Positions 15,380 to 17,377 of a DNA stretch of 17,377 bases are shown here, piece after piece. Position numbers and translations under genes: made by a program. The notes below the pieces were generated by a model, which saw only the letters and a program-made list of their open reading frames with translations, was not told the DNA's origin and ran no database searches. The DNA comes from Anaerolineae bacterium. GTDB lineage: Bacteria > Chloroflexota > Anaerolineae > B4-G1 > SLSP01. Where the stretch lies: contig JAFGNI010000114.1 of NCBI GenBank assembly GCA_016927095.1, forward strand, positions 1 to 17,377, given 5' to 3'. Each line of letters starts with the position of its first letter. Position 1 is the first letter of the stretch.

Positions 15380-17194
15380 ATGACACTTGAACGATGCCAC
15401 GTCTGGGAGAAGCTGGAGATCACGCTGCATGCGCACGAGGCCTATGAGAACCCGTACTGCGACATGGATGTCTGGGTAGAACTCAGGGGGCCGGACTTTG
15501 AGCGCCGGGTCTATGGTTTCTGGGATGGCAAAGGGGATGACGGGCGGGACATCTATCGCGTGCGCATTCTGGCTCCGGTGCCGGGCGAATGGTCGTGGCG
15601 CAGCGGCGCCAGTCGGGCTGACGCCGGGCTCTGTGGTGAACGCGGGCGCTTTGTCGCAGAGCCGTGGCCCGAGGAGGCGTTGCTGGCCAACCCGTGCCGG
15701 CGAGGCTTCCTCAAGCCTTCGCCGAACGGGCACGCCCTGACCTATGCTGACGGCACGCCCTGCTATCTGATTGGTGATACCTGGTGGGCGATGCCAACGT
15801 ATCGCTATCGCTGGACCGAGGCGCCAGAGGGCCGGCCGCCGGGGCCGGGCATGGGCTTCAAGGATATGGTCCACTACCGGAAGGCCCAGGGATACAACCT
15901 GCTGGCGATGATCGCTGCCTTCCCTGCCTGGGCCAACGACGGCAAGCCTGCCCGAATCTGGTACGATGAGGCTGCCGGCATCGGTATCCGCGATGCCTGG
16001 AGCCAGGCGGGCACTGCCTCGCCGAAGGCGATGCACAACCAGGGCGGGCGCCCCTTCCACTTCCCCGGGCGTGTCCCCGGCTACGAGGATGTGGTCCCGG
16101 ACTTTGACCGGATCAACCCCACCTACTTCCAGGCCCTTGACCGTAAGGTCGATTATCTGAACGCCGAGGGCTTCATCCCCTTCATCGAGGTGGCGCGCCG
16201 GGATATCAGCACGGCTTGGCGCACCTTCTACGACTGGCCTGAGTCTTATGCCCGCTACATCCAGTATGTCTTCAGCCGCTATCAGGCCAACAACTGCATC
16301 CTCAGCCCGATCCATTACGACTGGCACTATATGTCGATCCCCAGCCGGGACTACAACGCGCCGGCCAACCTCGTTCTGGAACGTTATGGCCCGCCACCCT
16401 TCGGCACGCTGCTCTCGGCGAACTGCAACGGGTCCACGTTTGTCAACTTCGATGAGCCGCCGTGGCTGACATTGCACCAGATCGGCAACTGGCGCGACCA
16501 CGACTCCCACTGGTACCTGACCGATATCTACAAGGCGACTGCTCAGCCGCGTCCGGCGCTCAATGGAGAACCCTACTATGCGGGGTGGCCCGACTACCAG
16601 GGATTCCCCGACTACCCGGACCGCGAACGGGGTGCGGACGGGAAGCCGACGGGCCTGATCGGCGGGACAAAGGCAGACGACGCTGCTTGCCGTTCGGGGA
16701 TGTACGGTAGCTTCCTCTCCGGAGGGCTGGCGGGCCACATCTACGGCGCGCAGTGGCTGTGGGGTGGCGACATCGAGGCTGCCGCTCCCTATACGATGTG
16801 GGACGCGCTGCAGTGGGACTCCGGCGCGCAGATGACACACTTCCGCGACTTTGTGCTCTCTGAGGGCGCGCGCTATCAGGATTTGGTGCCGAACGCCGAC
16901 CTCGTGACGCCGAACCGGACGCCGGAGACGACAGGCAATCTGGGATGGGCCTACTGCGCCCGAACGCCCGAACGCGATCTCTTCATGCTCTACTGTGAAC
17001 CTGGCGCCGCCCAGCCGCGGCTGCGCGGCGGCCTGCCGAACCGCACCTACGATGCCTGGTGGTTCGATCCGCGCACCGGTGACTGGATCGATGCCGGCCC
17101 GCTGACTTCTGACCCCTGGTGCCGCATCCCACTGCCGCCGCTGCCCTCGCCGGAGGACTGGGCGACGAAGGTGAAGCTGCGAGAGGGCGAGTGA
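15380..17194 (+). CDS. DUF5060-DUF4038 glycoside hydrolase (apiosidase-like), cytoplasmic
   Basis: 604-residue glycoside hydrolase with three parts. Residues 1-95 are a DUF5060 beta-sandwich (WEKLEITLHAHEAYENP near the start, VYGFWDG at 44-50, APVPGEWSW at 65-73). Residues 108-510 are a DUF4038 TIM barrel of the apiosidase/GH140-like type, starting GFLKPSPNGHALTYADGTP and LIGDTWW (130-136). Residues 520-585 match the small C-terminal domain annotated as putative collagen-binding, with FDPRTGDW (562-569). Candidate catalytic acids, inferred from family layout, are D314 (SPIHYDWHY) and E397 (NGEPYY). There is no signal peptide, so it should work inside the cell on imported oligosaccharides or glycosides. 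AAAGGA at 15369-15374 supports the start. Its stop codon lies in the first unit of an octamer array. The substrate (apiose, rhamnose or other) is not determinable. Confidence 0.88.
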   Translation: MTLERCHVWEKLEITLHAHEAYENPYCDMDVWVELRGPDFERRVYGFWDGKGDDGRDIYRVRILAPVPGEWSWRSGASRADAGLCGERGRFVAEPWPEEALLANPCRRGFLKPSPNGHALTYADGTPCYLIGDTWWAMPTYRYRWTEAPEGRPPGPGMGFKDMVHYRKAQGYNLLAMIAAFPAWANDGKPARIWYDEAAGIGIRDAWSQAGTASPKAMHNQGGRPFHFPGRVPGYEDVVPDFDRINPTYFQALDRKVDYLNAEGFIPFIEVARRDISTAWRTFYDWPESYARYIQYVFSRYQANNCILSPIHYDWHYMSIPSRDYNAPANLVLERYGPPPFGTLLSANCNGSTFVNFDEPPWLTLHQIGNWRDHDSHWYLTDIYKATAQPRPALNGEPYYAGWPDYQGFPDYPDRERGADGKPTGLIGGTKADDAACRSGMYGSFLSGGLAGHIYGAQWLWGGDIEAAAPYTMWDALQWDSGAQMTHFRDFVLSEGARYQDLVPNADLVTPNRTPETTGNLGWAYCARTPERDLFMLYCEPGAAQPRLRGGLPNRTYDAWWFDPRTGDWIDAGPLTSDPWCRIPLPPLPSPEDWATKVKLREGE

Positions 17195-17234
17195 GCGAAT
17201 CAGCGAGTGAAAGAATGAGCGAATCAGCGAATGA
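17187..17234 (+). repeat. Six-unit octamer array, left arm (array C1)
   Basis: Six contiguous 8-base units in register: GCGAGTGA at 17187 and 17203, GCGAATCA at 17195 and 17219, AAGAATGA at 17211, GCGAATGA at 17227. The first unit supplies the last codons and the TGA of the glycoside hydrolase gene. Bases 17195-17226 pair with 17316-17347. Confidence 0.88.
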
Positions 17235-17235
17235 G

Positions 17236-17315
17236 ATGCAGTGAGATCTTCAGCGCCCGAGCTCCTGGACCGGAGATCCGGCTAAGGTAGCCAACTCGGA
17301 AGGTCTCGCCTGCGT
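17236..17315 (+). ncRNA. Candidate structured RNA head with a three-way junction
   Basis: Between the two octamer arms, 17236-17250 pairs with 17300-17315 in 15 pairs with one bulge (17310) and three G.T wobbles (47/303, 42/308, 37/314, numbering from 17,200). Inside it, P1 is CCGAG 17257-17261 with CTCGG 17295-17299. P2 is CTCC 17262-17265 with GGAG 17272-17275. P3 is GGCTA 17280-17284 with TAGCC 17288-17292. All three stem wobbles are tolerated only in the + strand transcript. I recognise no known riboswitch, T-box or tRNA consensus. Whether it is a 3'UTR, a leader of the next gene or a DNA cruciform is open. Confidence 0.45.
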
Positions 17316-17355
17316 AGATTCGCAGATTCTTTCATTCGCTCATTCGCTGATTCTC
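17316..17355 (+). repeat. Five-unit octamer array, right arm (array C2)
   Basis: Five 8-base units in register, inverted relative to 17187-17234 (AGATTCGC at 17316, TCATTCGC at 17332 and 17340, TGATTCTC at 17348). Pairing with the left arm is 27 of 32 identical in complement, plus one G.T. After it, 17356-17377 holds only a GGGAGG (17368-17373) that may be the ribosome site of a gene beyond the window. Confidence 0.86.
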
Positions 17356-17377
17356 CCAGTCGCATTCGGGAGGCCTA

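Noticed and set aside
15317..16840. 507-codon open frame on the minus strand opposite the glycoside hydrolase
   Set aside because: It is the antisense shadow of a gene with clear domain motifs; its translation shows no recognisable family and all neighbours are on the + strand.
17236..17315. tRNA, T-box or cyclic-di-GMP riboswitch
   Set aside because: There is a three-stem junction, but no anticodon or TPsiC-like loops, no T-box antiterminator sequence and no GEMM core motifs were found.

Overview
The window is GC-rich bacterial DNA with twelve genes, all on the + strand, packed with short gaps. A secreted lipoprotein with a long Pro/Thr/Ser-rich linker behind its signal peptide, DUF362 and DUF6599 proteins, a giant FtsX-type permease and many small sugar oxidoreductases and isomerases together suggest a Chloroflexota (Anaerolineae-like) genome. 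That is inference from protein style; no rRNA or tRNA is present to confirm it.

Layout. Bases 1-4866 hold a sugar-metabolism run: the 3' part of an aldo/keto reductase, a zinc polyol/sorbitol-type dehydrogenase, a Gfo/Idh/MocA oxidoreductase, a TIM-barrel sugar isomerase/epimerase and a short-chain dehydrogenase. A good extended -10 promoter (4902-4910) then precedes a 945-residue ABC-type permease with no ATPase beside it (4981-7818). A second Gfo/Idh/MocA protein follows, closely linked to two Tat-exported DUF362 proteins and a DUF6599-like lipoprotein (7846-11974). Then come a glycogen synthase (GlgA), two more isomerase/epimerase barrels and a DUF5060-DUF4038 glycoside hydrolase without a signal peptide (12035-17194).

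How the genes may work together (inference): two Gfo/Idh/MocA proteins and three isomerase barrels with an E-D-H-E metal site, plus three NAD(P)-type dehydrogenases and an intracellular glycosidase, fit cytoplasmic breakdown of plant-type or unusual glycosides. An 'oxidise the sugar, then eliminate' route is possible. GlgA would use ADP-glucose for glycogen storage. The DUF362/DUF6599 set acts outside the membrane and is functionally unknown.

The most unusual signal is non-coding. Several gaps carry degenerate tandem arrays of 8-bp (once about 7-bp) words. The words differ between gaps, but most octamers fit a loose RCGNNNNA frame. Four of the gaps fold into hairpins, and in three of them the G.T wobble pairs fall in the + strand sense, which points to structured RNA in the transcripts. 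The largest (17195-17347) has octamer-array arms around an 80-base head that can form a 15-bp stem and a three-way junction. A separate 15-bp triplicate at the glgA start repeats a Shine-Dalgarno plus initiator module, of which only the last copy has ATG.
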